21,547 bases of DNA from JAEUKQ01 sp964414755. GTDB lineage: Bacteria > Pseudomonadota > Alphaproteobacteria > JAEUKQ01. Position numbers and translations under genes: made by a program. A model generated the notes under the pieces. That model searched no databases and was not told where the DNA came from. It was given only the letters and a program-made list of their open reading frames with translations. How positions within the stretch are numbered: the stretch's first letter is position 1; each line of letters opens with the position of its first letter. Below, one piece after another: positions 7,701-15,911 of the stretch. The stretch is taken from the NCBI GenBank assembly GCA_964414755.1, contig CAYPXH010000024.1, forward strand, positions 1 through 21,547, given 5' to 3'.

Positions 7701-8594
7701 ATGAACAACCAAGATTATCGCCCAACGGAACCAAGAATATTTTTCATTGGTCTTGGGGTTATGGGATACCCCATGGCAGGGCATTTACAGCAAAAAGGTC
7801 GTCAAGTTACTGTTTTTAACAGGAGTTCTCAAAAAACGCTCCAGTGGAAAGAAAAGTTTGGTGGTTCAGTATCTTTTGATATTGCCGAAGCACAATCGGC
7901 CAATGTAATTATAACCTGCGTTAGTGATGATGATGCCCTAAATGAAATATTTTTAGGGCACCATAATTTACTAGATCGACTAAACGCTGATACAATTATC
8001 ATTGATCATTCAACTGTCAGCGCAACGATTACTCGCCATATCTTCAAACAGGCTTTATCACGCAATATTCATTTCCTAGATGCGCCTGTGTCTGGCGGGC
8101 AGTCTGGGGCTGAAAAGGGCATTCTAACCTCGATGATTGGGGGGGATGAGGATATTTTTGACCAGGTTAAATCTTTATTATCTGATTACTGTAAAAATAC
8201 AGTCTATATTGGTCAGACTGCCTCAGGTCAATTGGCAAAAATGGTTAATCAGATATGCATTGCGGGCGTTATTCAAGGTTTAGCTGAAGGGTTAGCCTTT
8301 GCAAAAAACGCAGGAATTGATCCTTTGCGTGTAATCAAGGCAATTGAGCAGGGTGCAGCTGCATCTTGGCAGTTACAAAACCGTGCTACTACCATGGTTA
8401 ATAAGCAATTTAATTTTGGTTTTGCTGTTAACTTAATGAAAAAAGACCTGATGATTTGTATGAACGAAGCGGCAAAGAACAAAAGTTCTTTACCAATTAC
8501 TGGTCTTATTAGCCAATTTTATACACAGCTACAGCAACAGAATGATGGGCACTTAGATACGTCGAGCTTGATTAAATTACTATTAACCAACTAA
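7701..8594 (+). CDS. NAD(P)-dependent beta-hydroxyacid dehydrogenase (3-hydroxyisobutyrate dehydrogenase family)
   Basis: A cytoplasmic oxidoreductase of the 3-hydroxyisobutyrate dehydrogenase / tartronate semialdehyde reductase family. The Rossmann nucleotide loop is GLGVMG (residues 17-22). The substrate-binding block is DAPVSGG (127-133). The catalytic lysine is K180 in SGQLAKMVNQ, and a C-terminal helical domain follows. I chose ATG 7701, with GGAAG eight bases upstream, giving 297 residues as usual for the family. The frame is open back to ATG 7653, but those 16 extra codons lie within dnaE and precede the start of the fold. The gene starts 16 bases after dnaE and ends three bases from the convergent mazG. 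The true substrate cannot be read from the sequence, and nothing nearby suggests valine or glyoxylate catabolism, so no gene symbol is given. Confidence 0.9.
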   Translation: MNNQDYRPTEPRIFFIGLGVMGYPMAGHLQQKGRQVTVFNRSSQKTLQWKEKFGGSVSFDIAEAQSANVIITCVSDDDALNEIFLGHHNLLDRLNADTIIIDHSTVSATITRHIFKQALSRNIHFLDAPVSGGQSGAEKGILTSMIGGDEDIFDQVKSLLSDYCKNTVYIGQTASGQLAKMVNQICIAGVIQGLAEGLAFAKNAGIDPLRVIKAIEQGAAASWQLQNRATTMVNKQFNFGFAVNLMKKDLMICMNEAAKNKSSLPITGLISQFYTQLQQQNDGHLDTSSLIKLLLTN

Positions 8595-8597
8595 CTT

Positions 8598-9449
8598 TTA
8601 TGGGATGGTTTTCTTAAATTGTTTTTTTACTTCAACCCACAGTGCTTCTAAAACGTGTCTTTCGACATTTTCTATTACTTTTCCTCGCTCCATTAACAAT
8701 TGTTCCATATAATTGAAGCGCTGCTGAAACTTATTGTTTGCTTTACGCAGAGCAGACTCAGCGTTAACATTCAAGTGTCTTGATAAGTTAATACAAGTGA
8801 AAAGTAGGTCGCCAAATTCTTCTTCAATAAACTGATGATTATTAATTGCTATCGCTTCTTCGAGTTCATCAATTTCTTCAAATAACTTAGCCATAACCTC
8901 TTTTGGATTATGCCAGTCAAAGCCAACACTTGCTGCTTTCTTTTGTAGTTTTTGTGTTCGCAATATTGCTGGTAAATTTATTGGTACATCATCCATTAAT
9001 GAATTTTTACTACTACTTAACCTTAGTTGACGATTTTTCGTCTGCTCCCATTTTTTTTCAATATCTAAGGATTGCATATCATAATCTGTATGATTTTGAG
9101 CAAAAACATGTGGATGACGCTCGATCATTTTTTCTGAAATGGTTTGAACAATTTCATCAAAATTGAACAACCGGTTTTCTTCAGCAAGTATACTATAAAA
9201 AACTATTTGGAAAAGCAGGTCCCCAAGCTCATCTTTTATTTTCGCAGGATCAAAATTCTCAATAGCATCAACAACTTCGTAAGCTTCTTCTATTGTATAA
9301 CTAACAATTGATTGAAAACTTTGTTTTTTGTCCCAATCACATCCATGAGTAGGATCACGCAATCTACGAACAACCTGAAGCAATTTTTCTAAAGAAGTTT
9401 CGACATCACTTAATTCTCTAGAGTACTGGGGGGCGTTTTTTCTATCCAT
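8598..9449 (-). CDS. mazG: Nucleoside triphosphate pyrophosphohydrolase MazG
   Basis: Hydrolyses nucleoside triphosphates to monophosphates and pyrophosphate; a house-cleaning enzyme. The 283-residue product has the full two-domain MazG arrangement. The first domain begins LRDPTHGCDWDKKQSF and holds EEAYE (54-58) and DELGD (73-77). The second domain holds EEIDELEEAI and EEEFGDLLF with the same metal-binding pattern. E. coli MazG has 263 residues; the difference is mostly extra residues at the start. ATG at 9447-9449 is the only reasonable start and lies 40 bases inside the end of holC in another frame, with only a weak GGAA upstream, so coupling to holC translation is likely. It is the last gene of a pepA-holC-mazG group and converges on the dehydrogenase gene with three bases between stops. 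Confidence 0.95.
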   Translation of the reverse strand: MDRKNAPQYSRELSDVETSLEKLLQVVRRLRDPTHGCDWDKKQSFQSIVSYTIEEAYEVVDAIENFDPAKIKDELGDLLFQIVFYSILAEENRLFNFDEIVQTISEKMIERHPHVFAQNHTDYDMQSLDIEKKWEQTKNRQLRLSSSKNSLMDDVPINLPAILRTQKLQKKAASVGFDWHNPKEVMAKLFEEIDELEEAIAINNHQFIEEEFGDLLFTCINLSRHLNVNAESALRKANNKFQQRFNYMEQLLMERGKVIENVERHVLEALWVEVKKQFKKTIP

Positions 9450-9877
9450 TTTCCAGTTTCGTTTTGAAAGTAATATTTAACCAGCAAATCCGTTTGACTT
9501 AGCTGTTCAAAAAGGCCAAGGCTTTTTTTAACTTCATCAGTATTATTACCATCAATTAGGCGAATCAAAAGATTAAAATCATTAGATATAATATGATGAT
9601 CTCCAATAGAAACTAAAATCGATGCTTGATTTGGATTTTCTATTTTGTCTGTAAACCAGATTGGCTGTCTACTAGGATTACCATCAATTTTAGAACCATG
9701 TGGTATAAAACTGCGCTGTTCAGTCGTCCACAAGCTTGTACAAAGACTTTCTACTTCGTCTGTCGAAGATGCCAGAACAACAGAACGTTGTCCACGTCCA
9801 AGCGACTTTTCAAGCAATTCTTTTACAACCTTAATCAATGGTGATTGGGTATATTGGTAGAAACGAACCTCCTGCAT
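9410..9877 (-). CDS. holC: DNA polymerase III chi subunit
   Basis: Chi is the accessory subunit of the clamp-loader complex; in E. coli it links to single-stranded DNA-binding protein through the SSB tail. The 155-residue product shows the family pattern: VRFYQYTQSPL at the start, LLEKSLGRGQRSVVL, VESLCTSLWT, a PHG segment (SFIPHGSK), then PIWFTD and ASILVSIGD. The C-terminal part (about residues 115-155) is polar and less conserved. Chi proteins diverge a lot, but these blocks and the position directly after pepA, the usual neighbour in many proteobacteria, make the call good. It starts 28 bases after pepA with an AGGAGGTT-like site just upstream (AACGAACCTCCTG on the plus strand overlaps the start). 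Its 3' end overlaps mazG by 40 bases. Confidence 0.9.
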   Translation of the reverse strand: MQEVRFYQYTQSPLIKVVKELLEKSLGRGQRSVVLASSTDEVESLCTSLWTTEQRSFIPHGSKIDGNPSRQPIWFTDKIENPNQASILVSIGDHHIISNDFNLLIRLIDGNNTDEVKKSLGLFEQLSQTDLLVKYYFQNETGKWIEKTPPSTLEN

Positions 9878-9905
9878 CCCAAATCTTCCTTAATAAACTC
9901 AAAAA

Positions 9906-11435
9906 TTACTTTTCAAAATTATCAACAACAAACTGGTTTAGCAAACGTACACCAAATCCTGTTGCTCCTTTAGGACAAAGTGCAAGGTCTTTCTCGGTCC
10001 ATGCAACACCAGCTATATCAAGGTGCGCCCAGTCAGTATCTTTTACAAATCGCTGCAAAAACTGTGCTGCAGTTATACTACCAGCATCACGTCCGGCCGC
10101 ATTCTTTACATCGGCAATATCACTATTCATAATTTTATTATAATTTTCATGTAGTGGCATTTGCCAAATTGGTTCGTCAACCTTTTTTGACGAGCTTATA
10201 AGTAAATCTGCTAATCTCTGATCATTACTAAACAAACCAGCGTAATGATGTCCAAGAGCAACCACGATAGCACCTGTTAACGTAGCAAGATCTACCATAT
10301 ATTTTGGTTTAAAACGTTGTTGACAGTACCATAACACATCAGCAAGTACCAATCTACCTTCAGCATCTGTGTTAATAATTTCAATAGTTTGACCTGACAT
10401 AGAAGTTACAACATCACTGGGACGTTGGGCTGTACCTGATGGCATATTCTCAACCAGCCCTGCTAGTCCAATAACACGTGCCTTTGATTTCCTGCTTGCT
10501 AAGACATGCATTAAACCAATAACTGTCGCAGCGCCAGCCATATCTGTTTTCATCTCTTCCATATTTGCAGCTGGTTTTAAGGATATGCCACCAGTATCGA
10601 ACGTTACACCTTTACCAACAAAGGCAACAGGTTCTGCCTTTTTATCTTCTCCCGGCCATTCCATAATCAGCAATTGACTCTCGTTAGCGCTTCCCTGACC
10701 CACACCCAATAATGATCCCATTCCCAATTTCTTCATTTCAGGAACGCCAAGAACCTCAACCTTAACCCCAAGTTTTGTTAGTACACGTGCTCTATCGGCA
10801 AGGCTTTTTGGATAAATGACGTTTGCAGGTTCTGAAACAAGATCACGCGTTAAAAAAACCCCTTCAATTGTATGAACAAGTTCATCATACATTTTTTGTG
10901 TAGCAGCTGGGTTATTAACTAAAAAAGTCAAAGAGCCTAAGAATGCTTTGTCTTTTGGCTTCAGGGTTGTTTTGTATTTATCGAAACGATATTCTTTAAG
11001 TTTAAGGCCATAGGCAAGGTTTGCTGAAAATTGGTTAATATCAAGCGTATCTTGTAACGAATCTGGCTTTTTCTGATTTTTTGACGTTACTTGCTTGACA
11101 TCCAGAAGGAAGGTTACTTCTTGTTGGTTTATAACTAGAAGATGTGGCAGCAAAAGCCCACCAATTTCACGTGCTGCGTTAAGTGAAAGCTCATTTGACT
11201 TGCCAAGGCCAGCTACAATAACCCTGTCATAGGTAACGCCATTCAATCCGGCAACAGAAACAAATTCACCGCGTTTCTTAAAAAAACGGTTATGTGCCTT
11301 AATGGCACGTGAAATTGCTCCCTTGTTTTGCGTGTCTATTTGACGAAAGCTTTGTCCTGGTTCTATGTCTTCAAAAACACCAACGACCAGTGTCCCATTA
11401 TTACTTGCAGTTGACTTGACAAAACTAACTTTCAT
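9906..11435 (-). CDS. pepA: Cytosol (leucyl) aminopeptidase PepA
   Basis: An M17 metallo-aminopeptidase that removes N-terminal residues from peptides; in E. coli PepA also binds DNA in transcription control and plasmid resolution. With ATG at 11435 the product has 509 residues. The two-metal site is complete: K275, D280 and D298 (VGKGVTFDTGG onward), and D357 and E359 in the family signature NTDAEGRL (355-362). A GTG four codons upstream (11447) would also be open. It lies within the ribosome-binding site (GTGAGGA, GAGGA at 11441-11445, correctly spaced for ATG 11435), so the ATG is preferred. The first ~170 residues are the variable N-terminal domain. It is first in the minus-strand group pepA-holC-mazG and is transcribed divergently from surA. 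Confidence 0.96.
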   Translation of the reverse strand: MKVSFVKSTASNNGTLVVGVFEDIEPGQSFRQIDTQNKGAISRAIKAHNRFFKKRGEFVSVAGLNGVTYDRVIVAGLGKSNELSLNAAREIGGLLLPHLLVINQQEVTFLLDVKQVTSKNQKKPDSLQDTLDINQFSANLAYGLKLKEYRFDKYKTTLKPKDKAFLGSLTFLVNNPAATQKMYDELVHTIEGVFLTRDLVSEPANVIYPKSLADRARVLTKLGVKVEVLGVPEMKKLGMGSLLGVGQGSANESQLLIMEWPGEDKKAEPVAFVGKGVTFDTGGISLKPAANMEEMKTDMAGAATVIGLMHVLASRKSKARVIGLAGLVENMPSGTAQRPSDVVTSMSGQTIEIINTDAEGRLVLADVLWYCQQRFKPKYMVDLATLTGAIVVALGHHYAGLFSNDQRLADLLISSSKKVDEPIWQMPLHENYNKIMNSDIADVKNAAGRDAGSITAAQFLQRFVKDTDWAHLDIAGVAWTEKDLALCPKGATGFGVRLLNQFVVDNFEK

Positions 11436-11447
11436 TTCAATCCTCAC

Positions 11448-11597
11448 CCTCTAGATGTTAAAATAAAAAACATGTCATAAGTTTCGAATAACTAATAAAA
11501 TAACGATGTTTTTATTTGAAACAAGCATTATATTGACATGCTTATTTAAAAACGCATAGCTTATGTAAATTTCTTTTGAAAATCGGAGACATGTATC
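11448..11597. promoter_or_regulatory. Divergent pepA/surA intergenic region with possible surA promoter
   Basis: About 150 A/T-rich bases separate the divergent starts. A perfect TTGACA lies on the plus strand at 11533-11538; the hexamer 17-18 bases later (ATAGCT/TAGCTT) is a poor -10 match, so this is only a candidate for surA. GGAGA at 11585-11589 is the surA ribosome-binding site. No convincing pepA promoter was found. Confidence 0.3.
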
Positions 11598-12863
11598 GTG
11601 CGCCTTCAAAAAAACATTCTACAGCTAACGATAGCTTTCTTTGCTTTTATAGCTACAACTGGCTTACAAGCACAGGGCAGGGGGTTGGGTGTTATTGCTA
11701 CTGTCAATGATAGTATAATAACAGAATTTGATCTTGAGCAACGTATATCCCTAGCAATTTTATCGTCACGACTCTCTAATACATCAGAAATACGACAACA
11801 ACTAGCATCCCAGATTCTAAGATTATTGATTGATGAACGGTTGAAAGTGGAAGAAGCATTAAAGAATAATATATCAGTTTCAGATCAAGAGTTACAAATT
11901 CAACTACAAAACATTGCGTCAAATAATAATCTAACAGTAAGACAATTTCTTGAATACCTTGGTCAGAATGGCATTTATGCACAAACACTTTTAGAAAACT
12001 ATCGTGCTGAAATTGCCTGGTCGCGTGTTGTTTCAGCAAAAATTAGATCAAGAATTGATATTAGCCGCACGGAAATCGATAACGCATATCTGTCAAGCCA
12101 ACGAAATGTTGGAAAATCACAGTATCACTTGTATGAAATATTTTTAGGTGCAGAAAATCCAGCGCAGCTTGAAGAAGCAAGACAATCTGCAGACTTATTA
12201 AGTCGACAGGCAAGAACAGGGGCAAACTTTCTGCTCTTAGCCAAAGATTTCTCGCAGTCTGCTACGGCGCGTAATAATGGAGAAGTTGGCTGGGTATTTG
12301 CAGATGAAGTCGACGAACAATTACGTAAAGTGTTGATTGCTCTTAAACCTGGACAGGCATCATTCCCAATTAAAACTGGTTATGGTTATTATATCCTGTA
12401 CGTTGCTAATCAACGAACAGCGAAATCTATTGATCCAAAAGATATAGGTTTGTCGATTGTACGGTTGTTATTACCGGTGACAAGTGCTTTGTCACCCGCA
12501 CAACGTCAGACATTAATTGATCGAGCGCGTAGCATAAGTGCGCAAGCAAATAATTGTGATCAATTTGCTCGCTTGGCTCAGGAGGCAAGCCCTCAGGTTA
12601 ATCCAGTTATACCACCCTTATTGTTGTCAAGCATGCCGATTGAAATTCAAAATTTACTAAAAAATCTTGATGCAGGCCAAAAGACAGATGCAACAATTAT
12701 TGATGGATCGGTTGTTGTATTGATGGTGTGTCAGAAAATTCCTGGTGTTGAATTTCAAAAACTACAAATAGCCGAGCAACTAAGGTCTGAACGTCTCGAA
12801 CTTGCTGCACGCAGTTATCTTCGTGATTTACGCCGTTTTGCCGTTATTAAGCTTAAAAGATAG
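11598..12863 (+). CDS. surA: Periplasmic chaperone / peptidyl-prolyl isomerase SurA
   Basis: A periplasmic chaperone that delivers outer-membrane proteins to the BAM complex. The 421-residue precursor starts with a signal peptide (basic MRLQK, hydrophobic 8-22, likely cleavage after LQA near residue 25). The SurA N-terminal chaperone domain follows (GVIATVNDSIITEFDLEQR onward). One parvulin domain lies at about residues 172-275 (YEIFLG, then FLLLAKDFSQS and NNGEVGWV, ending GYGYYILYV). The 285-385 region resembles a second, degenerate parvulin domain without a clear signature, as often seen in alphaproteobacteria. The start is GTG 11598, eight bases after GGAGA; an ATG at 11591 is out of frame. 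lptD, the common upstream partner, is absent, and ksgA follows directly. Confidence 0.92.
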   Translation: MRLQKNILQLTIAFFAFIATTGLQAQGRGLGVIATVNDSIITEFDLEQRISLAILSSRLSNTSEIRQQLASQILRLLIDERLKVEEALKNNISVSDQELQIQLQNIASNNNLTVRQFLEYLGQNGIYAQTLLENYRAEIAWSRVVSAKIRSRIDISRTEIDNAYLSSQRNVGKSQYHLYEIFLGAENPAQLEEARQSADLLSRQARTGANFLLLAKDFSQSATARNNGEVGWVFADEVDEQLRKVLIALKPGQASFPIKTGYGYYILYVANQRTAKSIDPKDIGLSIVRLLLPVTSALSPAQRQTLIDRARSISAQANNCDQFARLAQEASPQVNPVIPPLLLSSMPIEIQNLLKNLDAGQKTDATIIDGSVVVLMVCQKIPGVEFQKLQIAEQLRSERLELAARSYLRDLRRFAVIKLKR

Positions 12864-12881
12864 TTAAAGTTAAAAATAATT

Positions 12882-13691
12882 TTGCGTTCTCAATTTTTTA
12901 ACACTAATAATTTTTCTACTAAACGCAGTTTAGGACAACATTTTCTGGTTGACCAGAATGTTGTTAGCACCATCATTAATAGCATCCCTAAAATAACTGA
13001 TGGTATTTTTATTGAAATTGGTCCTGGGCAGGGTGTTTTAACAAAAGCATTACTAAATGCTGGTGCGCCCAAAATATATGTTATTGAAAAAGATGACCGC
13101 TTAATCGCAGGGTTAGAACAATTAGCTTTTCAATTCAATAACCGCCTTATTGTTATACACCAAGATGCCCTAAAATTTGATTATAAAAGTATAGGTTCTA
13201 ACTCGATACAGATTGTTTCCAACCTGCCATATAATATTGGAACTGAACTTTTAATTAGCTGGTTACACCAAATACATATGTATAAAGCACTAACACTAAT
13301 GTTTCAGAAAGAAGTTGCGGATAGGATTGTAGCTTCTCCAAAGACAAAGTCTTACGGTCGTTTAAGTATAATTAGCCAATTATTATGCACATGTAAAAAA
13401 ATACTAGATATCCCTCCATCCGCTTTCTCACCTACACCGCAGGTTTATTCATCGGTTGTTCAGTTTATACCCAACTATACAGCACAAAAAATTAGCTTGC
13501 TGGGCGTAATTGAAAAAATTACTGCGGCTGGATTTGGTAATCGCCGCAAAATGTTACGTCAATCCCTGAAAGGTGTAAACTCAAATGTGCTTGAGTGGCT
13601 TAAAAATTCTGGTATAGATGAAATGAAAAGAGCTGAAGATTTGACAATTGAAGAATATATAACATTGGCACAAAAGTTGAGTGATAGATGA
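12882..13691 (+). CDS. ksgA: 16S rRNA dimethyladenosine transferase KsgA (RsmA)
   Basis: Dimethylates two adjacent adenosines in the 3'-terminal helix of 16S rRNA during small-subunit maturation. The 269-residue product (E. coli 273) carries KRSLGQHFLVDQ near the start, the S-adenosylmethionine motif EIGPGQGVLT (45-54), the catalytic NLPY at 114-117 followed by NIGTELL, and FQKEVADRI. The C-terminal domain has the GNRRKMLRQSL element. The start is a TTG at 12882 with no clear ribosome-binding site. It is in the same frame as surA, only six codons after the surA TAG, so reinitiation by terminating ribosomes is likely. The alternative ATT at 12879 cannot be excluded, and no ATG precedes the conserved region. 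pdxA, often found between surA and ksgA, is missing. Confidence 0.94.
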   Translation: MRSQFFNTNNFSTKRSLGQHFLVDQNVVSTIINSIPKITDGIFIEIGPGQGVLTKALLNAGAPKIYVIEKDDRLIAGLEQLAFQFNNRLIVIHQDALKFDYKSIGSNSIQIVSNLPYNIGTELLISWLHQIHMYKALTLMFQKEVADRIVASPKTKSYGRLSIISQLLCTCKKILDIPPSAFSPTPQVYSSVVQFIPNYTAQKISLLGVIEKITAAGFGNRRKMLRQSLKGVNSNVLEWLKNSGIDEMKRAEDLTIEEYITLAQKLSDR

Positions 13692-13729
13692 AGGCATTAA
13701 TGTATAGTGAAGTTGTATAAGGTGGTATT

Positions 13730-14803
13730 ATGCATAAATTTATAAAATTTTTAGGGGCAATATTAATTCTCAATTTTGTTATTTTTGATGCATTTGCTCA
13801 GGCAGTATATAAGATTGATGACGTTATCATTGATAAAACAGCAAAAGATGTTGCAACCGCCCGTCAACAAGGAATTAACAGTGCGCAAATTGAAGCTTTC
13901 AATATCTTATTATCAAGAATTCTTATAGATTCTGGCCAAAAACAAAATCTTCTTGTACTTTCACCGCTCGAAATTAATGGGTTGATAGCAGACTATGAAG
14001 TAATAAGTGAAAAATCTTCAACAACTCGTTATATAGCAAATGTATCTTTTCGGTTTCGTCCCGATTCTGTTCGAAAATTGCTTAGAGAGAATGGTATCGA
14101 TTATGTTGAAGCCGTCAAAGACCGCACTTTAATACTACCTGTTTTAGCTTTAGGTGAACAGGATGTTCTTTTTACAGATGACAATCTATGGCTTAAAAAT
14201 TGGCAAAACACACCTAGAAAGTTTAGCTTTATATCACCAGTTTTGCCCATCGGTGACATTGATGATGTCGGCACGATTGCTTTAAATGATGGAAAAATTA
14301 ACCTGTCAATCGAAACCTACAACTATTTTGTTGATAGATATAAAACACAAGACATTTTATTAGTTAAATTATATCAGCAGGATGAGCAAACGAATACAAG
14401 CAAAATTGATATTTTCAGGATTGACCGCAGTGATGCCAGTTTGGTCTTATTGGATGAACTAAATTTTCCCTTGTCTTCTAAATCATATAATCAGTTAATC
14501 GTTGAGACTTTAAATTATTTAGAAAGCAAGTGGAAACAAGATCATGTCGTTAGTGTGCAGACTATAAAAAATATAATTTTTGTTATCCGATTTGATGGGC
14601 AAAATATTTGGTACGATGTACAGGATAAATTAAGGAAAATACAATTTATTGAAAATTTCAATATAACCAAAATTAATCCAAAATTTGTTGAAATACAGGC
14701 TCAAATAAATACAAATTTTGAAAAATTATCTGCAGCACTAATAGCACATGGTTTTAATATTCAAGAAGTTAAGCAAGATGTTTACGAAATTATTATACCC
14801 TAA
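13730..14803 (+). CDS. DUF2066-family exported protein of unknown function
   Basis: Function unknown. The 357-residue product has a signal peptide (MHKFIKFLG, hydrophobic core, likely cleavage at AFA-QA near residue 24), so it is probably periplasmic or loosely membrane-attached. The mature start (VYKIDDVIIDKTAKDVATARQ, then QIEAFNILLSRIL) matches the DUF2066 pattern as I remember it: a short beta segment followed by an alanine/glutamine-rich helix. No catalytic motif, lipobox or membrane helix is visible. The ribosome-binding site is GGTGG shortly before ATG 13730. The stop and the next start share one base (TAATG), which couples it to the PerM-like permease. DUF2066 genes are commonly found near perM or hda in proteobacteria, which supports the family call but does not reveal the role. 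Confidence 0.75.
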   Translation: MHKFIKFLGAILILNFVIFDAFAQAVYKIDDVIIDKTAKDVATARQQGINSAQIEAFNILLSRILIDSGQKQNLLVLSPLEINGLIADYEVISEKSSTTRYIANVSFRFRPDSVRKLLRENGIDYVEAVKDRTLILPVLALGEQDVLFTDDNLWLKNWQNTPRKFSFISPVLPIGDIDDVGTIALNDGKINLSIETYNYFVDRYKTQDILLVKLYQQDEQTNTSKIDIFRIDRSDASLVLLDELNFPLSSKSYNQLIVETLNYLESKWKQDHVVSVQTIKNIIFVIRFDGQNIWYDVQDKLRKIQFIENFNITKINPKFVEIQAQINTNFEKLSAALIAHGFNIQEVKQDVYEIIIP

Positions 14804-15870
14804 TGGATTATTCTCTTATCTTGGATAAAGCTATGCAATCTGAAAATAAAATTGGTTGGCGTAATACAATATTTTGGGGAATGTTCTTTTTAGCTGTTGT
14901 TGGCCTTTTGTTTTTATTATCAGATATTATTATGCCGTTTGTCGCAGGTATCATTCTTGCCTATCTTCTTGGTCCAGCTAAAAGGTATATGGTAAAAGTA
15001 AAATTGGGACATGGTGTGTCCTCTCTTGTCTTGCTTTTGTCTTTTATTACTTTTGTCAGTGCTTTTATTTTTCTTATGGTTCCAATATTCGTTGAACAAT
15101 TTCAGATTCTGTCTACAAGAATTCCAGCTTATTTAAAAAGCTTAGAGGGTGAAGCAAAATTGTATCTTGATGCAATATTACAAAATTTTCAGAATATTGA
15201 TAACACATCAATTTATAGTTTTGTAAGCAGGGTTTTTAAAAATCTTTTTAGTGTCTTGAATATTTTATCTCTTGTATTTATTACCCCAATTGTAACCTTT
15301 TATTTATTACGCGATTGGGAAAATATTATTACAAAGGTGAATCGCTGGATTCCAAGACATATTGCGCCAGTTATTCGTAGACAATTTCGAGAAATTGATA
15401 AAATGCTCGCTGCCTATATTCGGGGAAAGATAACAATAGGTTTTTTTCTGGCCGCATACTATGGTATTGGCTTAGCAGTCATTGGATTGGACTATGGATT
15501 TAGCATTGGTATTATTGCTGGATTTCTCTCGCTGATACCGTATTTTGGCCTAATTTTTGGTGTATTTGTTAGTATTGGGCTTGCAATTATTCAGTTTGGG
15601 GATACTTTACATATATTCCTTGTTGCAGGTGTTTTTTTAACCGGTCAATTGTGCGATGATTATTGGTTAACCCCGAAATTAATAGGTCAACGAACGGGAC
15701 TGCACCCGCTGTGGATTATTTTTGCCTTAATGGCTGGCGCTTCATTATTTGGTTTTCTTGGAATTTTGCTAGCTATTCCTGTTGCAGCGATTATTAGGGT
15801 CTTTTCAAGATATGCACTAAAAGCATATCGTACAAGTATGTATTTTAAAGGGTATCGCTCTAAAGCATAG
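14803..15870 (+). CDS. AI-2E family (PerM-like) membrane permease
   Basis: An inner-membrane protein of the AI-2E/PerM/UPF0118 family, whose members include exporters and Na+/H+ antiporters; the substrate here is unknown. The 355-residue sequence has two hydrophobic helices at about 22-60 and another at about 68-92. A hydrophilic amphipathic segment follows (about 100-150), then a C-terminal bundle of several helices with family hallmarks: TPIVTFYLLRDW, AYIRGKITIGFFLAAYYGIGL, SLIPYFGLIFG, and LTPKLIGQRTGLHPLWIIFALMAG. It starts at ATG 14803, sharing one base with the preceding stop. A later start at ATG 14833 is possible but would break the tight coupling. It is followed 41 bases later by hdaA, an arrangement seen in several alphaproteobacteria. 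Confidence 0.9.
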   Translation: MDYSLILDKAMQSENKIGWRNTIFWGMFFLAVVGLLFLLSDIIMPFVAGIILAYLLGPAKRYMVKVKLGHGVSSLVLLLSFITFVSAFIFLMVPIFVEQFQILSTRIPAYLKSLEGEAKLYLDAILQNFQNIDNTSIYSFVSRVFKNLFSVLNILSLVFITPIVTFYLLRDWENIITKVNRWIPRHIAPVIRRQFREIDKMLAAYIRGKITIGFFLAAYYGIGLAVIGLDYGFSIGIIAGFLSLIPYFGLIFGVFVSIGLAIIQFGDTLHIFLVAGVFLTGQLCDDYWLTPKLIGQRTGLHPLWIIFALMAGASLFGFLGILLAIPVAAIIRVFSRYALKAYRTSMYFKGYRSKA

Positions 15871-15911
15871 CATTAAGTTTTGGTTGTTTTAGTGTTGATT
15901 GGTGTTATATA

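Noticed and set aside
9626..10143. Plus-strand frames opposite holC and pepA.
   Set aside because: They lie antisense to well-supported conserved genes and show no family features.
11436..11447. GTG start for pepA at 11447.
   Set aside because: This GTG is part of the GTGAGGA ribosome-binding site of the ATG at 11435, which also matches the usual PepA start.
11591..11593. ATG as start of surA.
   Set aside because: It is out of frame with the signal peptide and chaperone domain; GTG 11598 is in frame and properly spaced from GGAGA.
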